Assembly (NCBI RefSeq): GCF_028389875.1
Contig: NC_084669.1
Location: 4,983,501 to 5,047,500 of the forward strand
DNA from: Rhea pennata
Taxonomy: Eukaryota > Chordata > Aves > Rheiformes > Rheidae
Length of the DNA stretch: 64,000 bases
Direction: 5' to 3'
Shown: piece by piece, positions 12,010-25,200 of the stretch
How the letters are laid out: every line of letters starts with the position of its first letter
Numbering within the stretch: the stretch's first letter is position 1
Made by a program: the position numbers and the translations under genes
The notes under the pieces: generated by a model
Seen by the model: the letters and a program-made list of their open reading frames with translations, nothing else
The model's database searches: none
What the model was told of the DNA's origin: nothing

Positions 12010-12220
12010 CAGAATTAAAGTAGAGGAAGGAGAGGCAAAAGACAAGAGTCCAAAGACAGAAACAGAAGCTATGAAAGCAGTCACTGAGAAGAGGAAAAAC
12101 AGGAGGACAATGGTAAATACAACTGATTGTATTCATATGTTAATAAAGAAATGTAAACATAAACGTCACCATTCACAATTCTACTATTTCTAACTTTCTG
12201 GCAAGAGCAAAACCAATACC
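12010..12220. repeat. 5'-flank segment upstream of locus B, related to 5620-5860
   Basis: Partner of the segment near locus C. A CR1 insertion at 12.3 kb follows directly upstream. Confidence 0.6.
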
Positions 12221-12296
12221 ATGTGCTCAGTAGAACGATCACACATTTTAACTAACTGAGAAGGGGCTATGAGATCATATTCCTTCCTTTAAATTC

Positions 12297-12838
12297 TTGA
12301 AAAATAAAAATTTTATACTGGCCAAGGTGGCCAATAAGTTGGAAAGCAAGTTGGCAGAAAAGGACCTGGGGGTCCTGGTGGACAACAACCTGAATGTGAG
12401 CCAGCAACGTACCTTGGCAGCAAAGAAGGTCAGCAGCAACCCAGGCTCCATTCAGTGGAGCACTGCCAGCAGGTCGAGGGAAGTGATCCTTCCCCTCCAC
12501 TCAGCACTGGTGAGGCCACATCTGGAGGGCTGGGTCCAGTGCCGGGCTCCCCAGTACAAGAGACATGGACACACTGGAGCAAATCCAGTGAAGGGTCAGA
12601 AAGACGATTAAAGGACTGGAGCGTGTGGCATACAAGCAGAGGCTGAGAGAGCAGGGATTGCTTAGCATCAAGAAGAGAAGGGTCTGGGCAGTGTCTTATC
12701 AATGTGTATAAATACCTGGCAGGATGGTGTAAAGAAGATGGAGCCACCTTTCTCAGTAATATCCAGCTGGCAGAGGAGGTTGGACTAGATTATCTCTAGG
12801 TGTCGCTTCCAACCTCAGCTGTTCTTTGGTTCGATGAA
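12297..12838 (+). mobile_element. CR1 LINE 3' end
   Basis: Sense orientation. The translated part AEKDLGVLVDNNLNVSQQ is the end of the CR1 reverse-transcriptase ORF. The element ends in TCGCTTCCAACCTCAGCTGTTC followed by the degenerate terminal repeat (TTCGATGAAT). It is 5'-truncated, as is usual for bird CR1 copies. Confidence 0.92.
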
Positions 12839-13205
12839 TAGAAAATTGAAGGATGACAACTCAAAATAGAACAGGACTAAATACTGTGTAGTAATTTTAT
12901 TCACAGTAATGAAATTTGCTAGCATAGTTCTTCAGTACAAACTTGGTTGTCAGAAATCTTGGGTCCTTTTACTTCATCTCTCCCAATTTCCCAGTGAAAT
13001 ATCCCACTTTGATAACGTACCTCAATGAAACACAGAAGTAGCCACTAGTCACACTGAACAAATCTTTAGCAATACCCAGACTCACATCAAGGGGATGATC
13101 AAAGCTCAAGAAAAGCAGTCTCTGTGCTATGGCAATTAGAAATGTCATTTTTAAAGAGTGAGTGTATCTGAGGGCAACGCATGAATCAAACCAAAAACCA
13201 AATTA

Positions 13206-13595
13206 AATTCATGACAACTTTAAGGAACTTCTTACATTTGTAGTTCCCAGGGCTTTTTTTGCCAGGAATGGTAACCATCTCTGACAGAGACATTCTGGGA
13301 ACGTGTAGCATAGCTCCATTTCAGTGATATGCCTGGGATGTAGGATATAAAAGCAGTCTTTAGGGATCCAAGCCAGCCCTTGCACACTCTCATCATACGG
13401 CCAGACCTGCACTCCTCTCTTAACATGATACGTGTGCATTTTAGCCACATAATGAAGGTCCTGAAGGGTCAAAGAGCCTATATTTGAAGGGTCTTTCTTT
13501 GGAAAAAAAGTGGGAGTACAACCCAGATGATTGTTTCCTATGGGCCATATTAGCTCCTGTCTTACATGACACTTCAACTGTATCCTTCCCCATCA
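13206..13595 (-). other. Unclassified 120-residue open frame between loci A and B
   Basis: Open from a stop near 13595 to the stop near 13209. It contains VRQELIWPIGNNHLG, GVQVWPYDESVQGLAWIPKD and ECLCQRWLPFLAKKAL. The composition looks protein-like (many W, P and C), but I do not recognise a family and see no splice context. It may be a remnant of an endogenous element or chance. Confidence 0.25.
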
Positions 13596-14516
13596 CTTTA
13601 TATCTGATCCTGGCTATTGCTCTTCAAACTCTTATTCTACTCCCTTATTCAAATCACCCTTAGTTCTTAGAAGGAAGCATGACAGTCTTCAGGTAACTCC
13701 AGTACTTTCCTATGTTAGCGTAGCCAAGACCAACTGATCAGATGTGTGGCAGATGAGTCAACTGGTTATAGGAAGAAGTGGTGTGAGCAGAGAAGGCAAC
13801 TTGACTCCAAAACTCACAACTCTTCTGTGTGAAGGAGACTTCATTTTCTGACCTTCATTTTGCCTTCAAAGCAGAAGGAATAACAGGAAAAAAAATGATA
13901 CTGCAAGCTACCAAGAAGAATTGCTGAAGGAAAATAATTGTTTCATGTGCAGAACACTTAGAGGTATGAAAAGCCACCTGCTCTTAAAATGGAGAAAATT
14001 CAAAGTTCATCAAGGTGTTGCACCATAGCTGCGTGCTATGTGATTTAACTATAAGCATGAGGAAGGTACACAGAAGTCATATACATTTCTTCCTGTGTGA
14101 AAGAATATTTCAATACAATGTACAGAGAAGAATTCAGTCATTTAGCAGTTTTAGTGATTACTGTCCAGCATCAATCTGCTTATAATGCATTGCTTAACTT
14201 TTATGCTCCTTTACAGCTGATACAAACTTACACATGACAAGTTCTCCTACAGAAAGTTACAATTATCCTGCCTAAATGCTTTTAACCATTCCGTCTCCTT
14301 TCAAGACGGATTTTCTAGGTCTGGTTACCTCAGTACTTTTCTCTTTATTCTCACAACATGACAACAATCACATATTTCTGAAGCTTTCCTCCTTTTTATG
14401 ACCTTGTGGACTTCAGGAAAGTATTTAAAATCAATTCCTTCACCACAACTATGAAATATTTGTCAAGGACTTCTTCTTCACCCTAAATACCTGGTGAAAG
14501 TTTTCATCATCCAAAA

Positions 14517-14602
14517 AAATCACAGAAGGGTTGAGGTTGGAAGGGCCCTCTGGAGATCATCTAGTCTAGCCTCCTTGCTCAAGCAGGGTCACCTAGAGCG
14601 CA
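14517..14602 (-). mobile_element. CR1 LINE fragment
   Basis: About 85 nt reading TCACAGAAGGGTTGAGGTTG and GGAGATCATCTAGTCTAGCC, the CR1 3' end in reverse orientation. Confidence 0.85.
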
Positions 14603-17600
14603 TTTCCAATTTTCTTTCCTGTGTCAGTTGACTTAGGAATGTGTATTTTTAGTAGCCAAGTCTGCAGCAAAATTTTTCAACCACCCCTAAATTTTTCTTC
14701 CTATCTTTGTCCCTATATCCAGCCCAATATGGCTTAGTTATATGAGCTGTTCTTTTTATTGTCCCTGAAACATCAATGAGCAAGACAGAGTGCAGACTGC
14801 TCCATCTCTCTCTCTGCACCCCCCCCTCCCCACCATCCAACTGGGCACATCATTTCTTATTAAAATTGCTTATTAAAAATTTGAGGGTTTTCTTATATAT
14901 GATACTCTGTAAGACAACAGAAGCATTGTCGTTGCCAAATGGACAAGCAATGATAAATGCAGCTACCAAGCTTCCCATCCAGCCACTCCTGCATAATTAC
15001 TAGGCACTGTCTAGCAATTTGTAGAAAGGGAAAAGAAGTTAGTGCTTTTAGCATATCATTAACAGAGTCAACTTTACACATATATTGTTGTACTACATTT
15101 TGCACTACTTTATATGCTTAACTGAGAGCCTAGTTGGGTCGTTATAGTAAGCAACAAAATTTTGCAAATGTTTAAAAAAAAAAATGTGCTTACTGCTCAG
15201 TTGATGCTCTCAATTCATACATTTCATAACGAAGGTGCATGCTGAGGGTAACACACCTCAAGATGAGAGAAGAAATTTCCAAAGGCCAAACCAGGTTACA
15301 CTATGCCTTTCTGCAGAGCTCAGCACAACTAGGGCACAGCCATCTCAGTGCCAGGCAGTAGAAGGTTTTGTTCTTATGCATTGATACAAAGAGATAACAC
15401 AGAAATATTCTTGGACAATCTTAGCAAGCAATAAGGTCTGCTCAGCTGGGTCCAGACCATGTCCTACCATAACATAAATAACAGTCAAGCGTTAGTATAA
15501 AGAACAGAGTCTAGCAGCTGGCATAATATATGGCCAAGCATTGGCCAGGAATAGCTTATCAGCTGAATTACATGAACTGGCTGCCCATGTGCTTGCAGCC
15601 TGCTGAAAAGGCTAGGTAAGGCTTAGCTGCCTCAAGCAGTCCCTTGGACTTTGTGAACATTATCCTTGTTACATAAGTATTTTGTATTGTTCTATTTCTC
15701 TCTCAAAACAAACAAAAAGAAGTAATTGAGACAACATAAGGGTCTAACAAAGTGAAGTGACATGAAATATCTTACGTTTTTCACTGATATTGTTCTGTTA
15801 CTTTGATTTTAAACTCAACAAATATGATCCAAGAACAGTGCAAGTCTACAGAAATATTTAAGGTATTCTAAAAATATTCTAGTTTGTTTTTGCAAGTTAT
15901 CTCTTACAAGAGTCTCATACATCCTCTTTAAGATCTGTGCTTTTATCCTGAGGATTTCACTGTGCTGCAGCTGCCTTTTGCTTTGTCCTTCTTTAGGACG
16001 TCTGAGAGAAAGGACTCCCTGGTTCATATGAGTACAATGAATCTACTCCGTCTTGTCATAAGGATATGTGAGTCATCCCTAAAAAAGGACAATAGCCATT
16101 GACTTGTTCCAGTGCGCACTTTGTAGCTGTCACCCCACTGTGTAGGAACTGGTGTAGTATTGAACCAAGAACCTGAGCTAAGAATAATTATGACAGAGGT
16201 TTATACTGAACTGACAAAAAAGTCTTGAAAGAGCATAAATACTAACACAAGCCTTTTCAAAGGAGAATTATCAAAATTCATAAGGAAAGAATAATTTAAA
16301 AAAAAACGAGGCAATGACATGTAAGAGTTGGTTGTTAACTGCCATAATTTGTATTTACTAAGTGCACTTAATGACTATACCATTTGACCTAAAATTCAAG
16401 ATTAGATACAGGTGATGGAGACTCAGCTCACACAGATAGAGAGAGATCTTAATGTGACAGCATGGCTGTAGTGATGCTCATATCTTTTCTATTCATTCAC
16501 CAGAATTTGAGAGAGGCACAAATCATGGGCATATTGAGTCCTGCTATGTAATAGTTTTGTTGGAATTGCAAAGGTAAGGTCTTCTTTAGGGTTTTACTGT
16601 AAATATGTAGCTGTGATTTCATAGCAAATTTGTTACAAGCCTTTAGCTATCCTACATGCCTTGGCCTTAAACATTAAGTAAACTTGTGAATCATCAAACT
16701 TTCACCCAGTTCAGTTCACCATCTAGATTTCACCCTTGTAGTCCTCTTCCCTGTCAGAAACATGCCACAGAACAATTTCCACACCTCTATGCAATTCCCT
16801 TATCAAAGTAATAAGTGAAAAGGCAGTGAAGTCTGACCCGTGCTTCTTTCTTTCGGAAGCTTTGAACAGACTCCAAAAGCAGGAGGGACACAATAGTAGC
16901 TTTGTTTGCCCATTAACAGCTTCTTCGTCATATTGTACTTACGCAGATCAACCTTAAGAATAACGAAAGTCTCAGCTTTGTTTACTTCAGTCTTCTAAGC
17001 TTCTGAATGTTGCAATAAAGGTACCAAAGGTCTATTGATTCAGGTGAGGCTGTCCTGAAAGCAGCCGTTGAGAGGCACTGTCCTTTGCCTTGGCCGTGGT
17101 CCAGAGCCAGCCTTAATCGTGCACATCCCAGGACTAAAGAACATTAACACAGGTTCCAGAAACATCACAGCAAAGCCCTTCTGCGGTGAGGTGCTCTCCA
17201 TTGCTACCAGCCTTGCCCCATTTCTTGTGGTCACAAAGAGGCACAGCTGGAGAGCAGACCAGCTCATGCAGGCAGCCACAGGCAATGGAAGGAAGCAGCA
17301 CTTCTTCAAGGCAGTCAGCTCTCCAAAGACCTTTCTGGCAGCTGCCTGCTAATGGCCCAGCAGCCAAGGATCTCCCAGGATCTCAGTCCAGCATGCACCA
17401 CCCAAAATATTCATTACTGTTGGAGAAAACAAGGGGACCGGACTTGCAGTAGGCCTACAGCTGTGATAGATTTTGGTTTCTGGAGGCTGCAGTCAAGACT
17501 AGCGCTGCCTCAGGAATTTAAACAGCGATTTGTTCTGCCCTTAGCCCCCTGATGACTGCCAGATGAATTTACACCTTTACTTGATAAGAGGCAGAGGATG

Positions 17601-19083
17601 CCACTTCCTTAAAAAAACTACAGCTATTTCTTTTGACCTTATTCATTGGTCATAAAGAAAAAAAAGACATCAGACTTTGAATTAATTTTCAGAAATTGCT
17701 TTTGTTTGGGAATAAAGTGCCAAGCTAGGCTGTAACAATAATTATACTCTCATGGTAATAGGATAGTAAGGATCTATATAAAGTTTTCAGAGGCTGATGA
17801 CTTAGTAAGTCATAGACATAAGATGGGAGCTGATCTAACAGCAGATCTTGACCACAAATAAGATCTATCTGGACATTTTTACAGACCCTAAATAGATGAT
17901 GTTCCTGTGTTCTTGCAGGAGATGTGTATATATACACAACGTGTTGCTTGGAAAAATATCTTTATTACACATGATGCTCTTCAAGACAGCAAAACTTTGA
18001 GCTTAAATGCAGAAACACTTGCAGAAATTAAAGCAGAAATATCACGCCAGAAACATTTGCTTCTTGATCTTGTAATTATATAGGTTAATTTTTACTGGAA
18101 ATCAGCCATAATTGGAAATACTTCAAATCTACTATTTTCTTCAAATCTACTATTTTCTTCAATAAGAAAGGCCTCCTCAAAGAACTAGTCACAGAATTAT
18201 GTAGAATTAAAACATTATGTAGGAGAATCCATATGCAATTGCAGGAAATATTTTTGTATGTCTTCCAGTAGTGCATGATTGTTCAGATATTTTTGGCTGC
18301 ATAAAAGCCCCTCCACATGAAACATTTCATTATGCCATACAACATTTAATCTCCATCTCAGAATATTTGAAGTGATAGAAAACACAGGACTTATAAGAAG
18401 GCTTAGGAGATACAACAGTGATGCTTGCATTCAAATATTTTGTCTATTAACATCTACCGCAGTGGAAACAGAAACCATTATCAACATTTTAAAAGCTGCT
18501 AGCTCCACATGAATGGTGAATTGAAGCACATGTATTGCATCACTCCAAGATTCCCTACAGAGATGCAACAAAATATCTGTCAGAGGTACTTAGATGGCTT
18601 CTAGTACTGAGTATAATGCAGCATGCACTGTGAGGTACTCATAGCTCCCCTTGGAAAAGGAGGACTCTTGATCCTAATTTACAGCTGAGGAAACTAGAAA
18701 CAAACTCAGGTTAGGTGCAGAGCAAGAACTGGTCATCTGCATTCCTGTCAACACAGGCTGTATTTTTAACTAGCAGAGTGAAGATATTCAGTTTAAGAGG
18801 AGGAAGCTGATGATTCGGACACGGCATTAATATTTGCGAGACTAATATTGTAGGCAGCAACTAACTGATTAGAAGGTTGTTACTGGACTGCAAACTTTCC
18901 CTAGCCTCCTGGCTTCTTTGGGGCTCTTATGCTCAAGCCTGTCTCTTTACATGAGATGATCTTCACCTCAAAAGGCCTTTCAATCTTGGATTTGAATCTT
19001 GATTTGTCAAGGAAATAACTCAATGCAAGTTTTTTCTATCAAATTACTCAACCACTGTTACCAGCTGCCGGTGTTATCAGGTC

Positions 19084-19256
19084 TCACATTACCTGGTATG
19101 GAATTGGCTTTTTCGGTTTATGTTTCAAAAGAAACCCAACAAGAATAAAAACAGCAACTGTCAGGGCCATGACAGCAATAATAAATGGTGTATGAGAAAA
19201 ATCAGCTGGAGCAGGAGCTGAATTCATGCCCTCCTGGATGCCAAAAGAGTCCAGTT
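19084..19256 (-). CDS. DMBT1: Locus A terminal exon: transmembrane anchor and tail
   Basis: The acceptor is ttcattcccag|AACTGG. The exon encodes [20 protein letters not shown], a hydrophobic segment [20 protein letters not shown] and a basic tail [13 protein letters not shown], with TGA at 19084-19086. A donor-like CAG|gtaatg sits just before the stop, so a spliced tail is conceivable. The homologous exon of locus B ends at the same place with PYQIM and a stop, which favours termination here. Confidence 0.87.
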
Positions 19257-22200
19257 CTGGGAATGAAGAGACAGCAATCTGGTTACATGTGAACTCTCAT
19301 CTTGTTATTTCCAAGGCAGAGAATGAAAAAAATTCATTCTAGATCAGATTTAGAGTTTAACTAACCTTTAAACTCCTTTTCACCCAGGGTACTGTAGATG
19401 CAAACAAGCTTTATACTAGCAGAGCTTAGTTAAACTACAACTTAAACATTCTAATTTTAAGAAACCAAACAACAAACAAAAAGCTTAGAAATAGCAAATT
19501 TGTCAAGGCAGTTATCAAAATGACTTTTTTTTTTTTTTTTTTTTTTTAAGAGCAGATATAGCAGGTAGAAGTCACAGGCAGTTTGGGAAGAGATGAATTC
19601 CACAGAGATGCCTGTGCCATGTCTTATCAGACTCCCTGTAGAACTGCTGAATTAGTATTTTTATGTGCTGGTGAAGATAACAAATGTGAAATACAACAGG
19701 CGTTAGAGAGTAAGCACATTCCTAATATGTATTGCAGAGCTGCTAATAATCCAGAAGCAGCGTAGTTTTGCTCAGATTTAAAATGGCATTCAAAGATATT
19801 ATCTGTGAAGTGAAACATAAAATCTTATTTTAAATTACCAGCATTCCTATTCTCAGCACCAGCTTCCCGAAGCTGAATTGGGCCAGCAACAACATTCACT
19901 CTTTCTTGGGCAGAGTTTGCCTCTTTCTTGGACCTAGTAATACAACCTTGGTAGCATCTGGAAGAATAGTCATAGACCCTGCACACCACAAATTCACACC
20001 GCAGATAAACAGATGGATAGTTATGAACAAACTGGAAGGCACTGAATTTAAACCGGGCCACATGCGTGTTTGGTGAATAATATTTAGTGTAAGTAGAATC
20101 TTTAACACATCTGAAAAGAAAGAAAGAAAAACAAACAAAATCAATTCTCATGAATGCACACAACAACCAGGCAATTATTTACATGGAATATAATGGAAAG
20201 AGATTTTAAATGTGATGAAGATGGGAACTGTTTTTCTAAACTCCTGTACTTTTTCCACTCTATTCAGCTCCATCTTACCGTATTGCCAGAGGTTTATAGT
20301 CATGCTGACAAGCACACCAGCTTTCTATGAATCCAATCAGCTGTTCAGGGAAGCACCTCTGTATTTGGCAAAAATCCTTCAGCTAAAATTCTCAACAATA
20401 CAAATACTTTCTTTTGCTATTAGTGGTGGTGGTTCTATTTTTTTAATAAAAAAAAATGGGTTAGTTTCCTGCCATTTAAGTGAGTTGAGCTGATTTATCA
20501 TGCTGTCAAATAAGCACTGAAGTTACCTCATGGTCCAGGAACCTGAATTAGGAAGAACAAGATGCCCTTCTTTGGCAGCACTGAGCTGCTATGGCCAGTT
20601 TTAAGCTTTTTATATTCTGGGTCAATCTCCCCTCTCCCCAGTGAAAAATCCCACCTGCTCAAGTTACATTAATTAGTAACAAACTAGTATCAGTTTATAC
20701 TGTGTTCATATTAAAACTTCCATTAAAAAATGTAGACTTCAAAGTCAGTTCTATCTTTAACTGTTTGGAAAAGAGCTTACCCATTTCTGATTAAATCGTA
20801 AGTCCCTGCTGTAAAATCATAGGGATCAGGAGATGCCACACAGGTGTCCACAAACAACATCAAATCTGAATCAGAGCTGTGCAGGCGAGCTTCAAGAAAC
20901 AAATCCTGGTTGATATCAACATAGTATGGCGAGTCATACACTGGCCGTGAGAAAGATGCTGTGTGATAAAACGTAAGGTTCACGTCGTATCTGCTGTACT
21001 GAGTTTCATTGACTTCAAAATTATCCTCAGCAACATACATTTTTTGCGTCCATGTGTTCTGGAGCATTTTGCAGTTGACATGCAAGTGAAGCCTTTTATG
21101 TCTTGTGATTACAGAACCAGAAGAAAATCCTCTAATAAGGTTGGAATAGATGATTGTATTGTTGTTTCCCTGTTTGGCATATAAAATGCAAAATTAACTC
21201 GCACAGTCAGGTTTCCTATTATGCATTCTAAACTTTGCTATCTCCTTGCAGTAATGTGCATAGCAAATGTATCATCTCCTTGGAAGTCTGATTTGGAGAA
21301 GTGTAAAATTAGTCGTTTCTATTCTCAAGAGAGAAATGTGTTATCTTCATGCAATGTTCAGTGACTACAATGTGATCTAGGAAACTACTCACATTAAACC
21401 CAGATGTAACTGAATTAAGTGCCATTTATACAATGCTTTGAACAATGCATGAAGGTTCTGGTCCAGCACAATTTTTAAGCTGAGATCTGAGCTAAAACAG
21501 ATTGATTAAGATCAATCAATTAAGTCAACGCTTTCAAGACCTGCTTAATTATCACACTCAGCTTGGGACCTTGTAAATACCGTTTGCTTCCTCCCACACT
21601 TCTTTCCTTAGAAAGTCAATCAACAAGCTGTAGTGAATGCCCTGACAGCCAGTGAAGGAGATGTGGACATTAATAAACCTTATGCCTCAGGAGAGGGTGA
21701 AAAAGCCCACGGCCACATGGACACTGCCAGGCCCTGCAAACCACAGTATAGCCTTCAGTTCCTTGTGTTTTTCAAAGTTTGAATTCTTCAGCTTGAATTT
21801 TTACACATTTACTCAAAATATTTACACATTTTGCTGAAACACTTAAAGTCATACCTTTCTCACCGTGCCACAGCTATTGTATGGTATGTTGAATATAACA
21901 TACTGGGAGGTGATGGTGGGTTTGCAGTACGAATCATTCAAGGTGAGATTCGAAGTCGAGTAGCCCTCTGACTGAAGAAAGGCTCTGCTCACAACTGTGT
22001 GCATGTAGTCTGGCAAACACAGAAGTGCTAACAGATGGGGAAGAACATGTTACAAGTGCATCGAAGCAACCAAAATCAGTTATATGTTGTGACCTAAATA
22101 AGCAGCTGTTTTGCAGAAGCAGCTGGTATTGCAGAAAGAGTTCAGAAACCAAAGCATATGCTTGCATCTCTATTAAATGCTATCAATTTATTATGTAGTG

Positions 22201-25200
22201 AGATGCTGACTAATTTCAAACTGGCTTTCTCCTTTCTGTGACCTTGAGATAATCAGTGTTAAAGATTATACAAAAATATGTTTAATACACCACACAAAAC
22301 ACCAAAATTTTTACCTCAGTGACGATGCTTTTCACAATATTTTGATTTTTTTTTCCTAAGTAAGATTAAGGCCCAAACAAAAAGTTTTTAATATTCCAAT
22401 AGACAGTGTTCTTAGCCACAGTAGGAAATAACACTAAACCACGAGATGCAAAGAGTAAGATGGAAAATGTATGATGGTTCAGGTTTTGCAAGCTTTCATT
22501 TTACTGACTGGCCAAGGGAGCTCTTCATGATACTATTTATCACCACCAACAGGCGGTTTGCATGACCTCCCTTAAGCCCAGACACAAATGCTTGCAGATG
22601 AGACAAAAATTCAGTGTCTGTAAGCCCAAAGTCTGAGGCCTTCATCTTGGACCAGATGCCTTAAGCGCTGCTGGGATAAAAACTACTTTGAAAACACCAA
22701 AAGTTGCTTTAAATTAAAATGAAGGGTTAAGAGTCTGAATAGTTGTTGCGTTCAAAGTAGAAGGTCTTAAACACTTCAGAGATGTTGCCAAATGGCAGGG
22801 AATGTAAAAAGCTTTTTACAATGAGAAGCGAGAAACTATTCTATTTATCGACAAAAGTTGCATGTACCAGTCTAGAGTACTGGCATATATGGCATATGTT
22901 GCATTCAGCAATATGTCAGAAAACTATAACCAGTATGTTGGGAAGGAACATGGACCTCTCTCATGATAGGAAAATAGAAAATATTAAGATGACATAAGAA
23001 TACAAGTTTAGTTTAAACCTCACAGAAAACATCTGAAATAATTTATTTAGTTTTAAAAAGCATTTTTTCAGGTAAACTTAGTTATAGTCTAACAGTTATA
23101 AATCAACAATTAAACAGTATTACAGATAATAATATAATAATAATACAGATAAGGTGATTCATTGAAGTAACACAACAAAATTAACAATCACGGAATTCGC
23201 AAATAACTGAGAAACAGGATTCTGTATTAAACATGTACTTACTAGTGCTCTGATCTGCTGGAATGGAGTAGTAGTCAGCTTGAAACCCTCTGTATGTGTA
23301 TCGAGAGTTACTGTGAAAGTGGACTGTCATTAGGTTTGAGGAAGAAGTGTATGTGCGAAAAGACCCAGAACAGATTTTCCCAAGGAGAGGAGAGGTACGG
23401 AGTGGCCCATCATAGATTTCCACATAGTCAGATAGGCATCTGCCGCCTTGCATCCTGGGGAGCAAATACGACCATTTAGTCAAATACTTTTTTTGAACTC
23501 AGATTAAGCTATGACAGTAAAAGAGAATATTATACTGAGGTGACTCAAGTCTTTGGAACAGAAAGTATAACCTTCAATTTCTGTTTTATTAGATGCCATG
23601 CACATTAAGAGCAATTAAGCAAGAATGAATGAAATTTTTCATCTTAGATGTACTGAAACATTTGAAAAACATCCTTGAAATCAAGGAGCTAGCAACCTAG
23701 TAAGTCCAAGATGTTGATCCTGTAATATTCTCAAGAAGTAAATTTTTACTTACTGAATATCTCTAAATGTGAGTGTGACGCGGAAGTTGCTCAGTACTTG
23801 TATTTCCCAAACACAGTCAGCATTATCTGGATAATTTCCAGGGTAAAATGGACTCTGTAATGTCCCAGATGAATATGAAAGCAAGCCACCGCAAGAATAA
23901 CTTGCTATAGAGAAAAATGTGAGGAGAGCAATACATAATGTCATTTAAAGTTGCTTCTGGAATACGTCTAGGCAGAGTTTAGTCTAAAAGTTAGAGAGAG
24001 TAACTTCTGGCCTTGATGGTCTTTTCATTAGATGGTCTTGCATTTTAATGTCTTTCATTAAAAGTCATTCATTTGCTTTATTTCATCACTCATAATCAAA
24101 TCTGATTCATCTCTATTACAATTAATAAGGACCAACGGGAAGAAGAAAATCAGTCAAAAATCTGCTGTTTTCAAAACAGCAGTGTTGAGAAATATCTCAT
24201 ATTTAAACATGAGGACATTATGTCATAATCAAAAAATTGTACAAAATTTGTATGAGGCCACAACTTAATGGAATATCAGAGGAATCAAGTTTCTGGGCTT
24301 CAATCTAAAAGATTAGAAATAAAATAAACATCATGAATTCCCAGGATACTTTTCAGGGCAAGTACAAAGTGTTCAGAGAAAACAAAAATGTGCAAATAGA
24401 CACCATCATCTGAATTATATTCCAAATTTAAGTCTTCCAGGAAAAAAGTAAAACCATCACAGAAGTATGAAAGATTAGAGAAAGATAAGGGTATGGACTG
24501 TAAAGAAAAAAAATTCTACTGATTATAGTAAAAAGAAAAGAGAAAAGGTCTGAACAGCAAAGCAAACATGGTGATCTAAGGGAATGACAACTTTCCACTG
24601 ACCATAAATAATTTTGCAACATACATTCAGTGTGTATATCCATTCACACATAAATATGCATGAAGATGCAATAAATATCTATACTATAGATGTGAAAAAT
24701 ATATATTTACCTATCTTCTAATCTAAAGAATGATATGCTATCTACATAGAAAGGCCTATGGAGGACTGTGAGATTTTCAAATTTTAATTTCAACTTCAGG
24801 CAAATATGACAAAAACCTTATCTCACACCTAAACATAATTAGGTGAACAAATAAAAAATTGAAATACATGCTATCTTAAAGTGATATCCTTGAATGCACA
24901 GCTCAGATAGGAATTAGTCATACTTAGGACATAGTAGATAATACCTACTTGCTAAGCAATTGTGAAATTACTGCTCAGTTGGCAAAATGTAACAGACTAT
25001 TCTGGGTGCAAACTCATCTGCACTGTTACAGTGCAGATGTGTGTGCTACTGTGGTAGCAGTTTCTGACAACAGTTTACTTGGTAGTAGATGAAGAGGAAA
25101 ATGCATGAAAATTATGAGCAATAACATTCCCTTCAATTACTACAGCTAGGGGATGACAAGAAAAAAAAAAAAACATCTCCTCTGCTTGCAGTAAAGGCAG

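Larger units (their letters stand above)
12839..19083. other. Intergenic region between loci A and B
   Basis: 6.2 kb without a supported gene, apart from a CR1 fragment at 14.5 kb and an unclassified open frame at 13.2 kb. The locus A 3' UTR must lie just below 19084. A 20-nt tandem repeat (CTTCAAATCTACTATTTT) occurs at 18.12-18.16 kb. Confidence 0.6.

Noticed and set aside
17040-17450. Overlapping short frames on both strands near 17.0-17.5 kb
   Set aside because: Slightly GC-richer sequence with several mutually overlapping frames and no domain, splice or promoter support.
19088-19094. Possible splice donor CAG|gtaatg in the last codons of locus A
   Set aside because: The frame stops two codons later and the locus B homologue ends at the same position without a donor, so the stop is the simpler reading.
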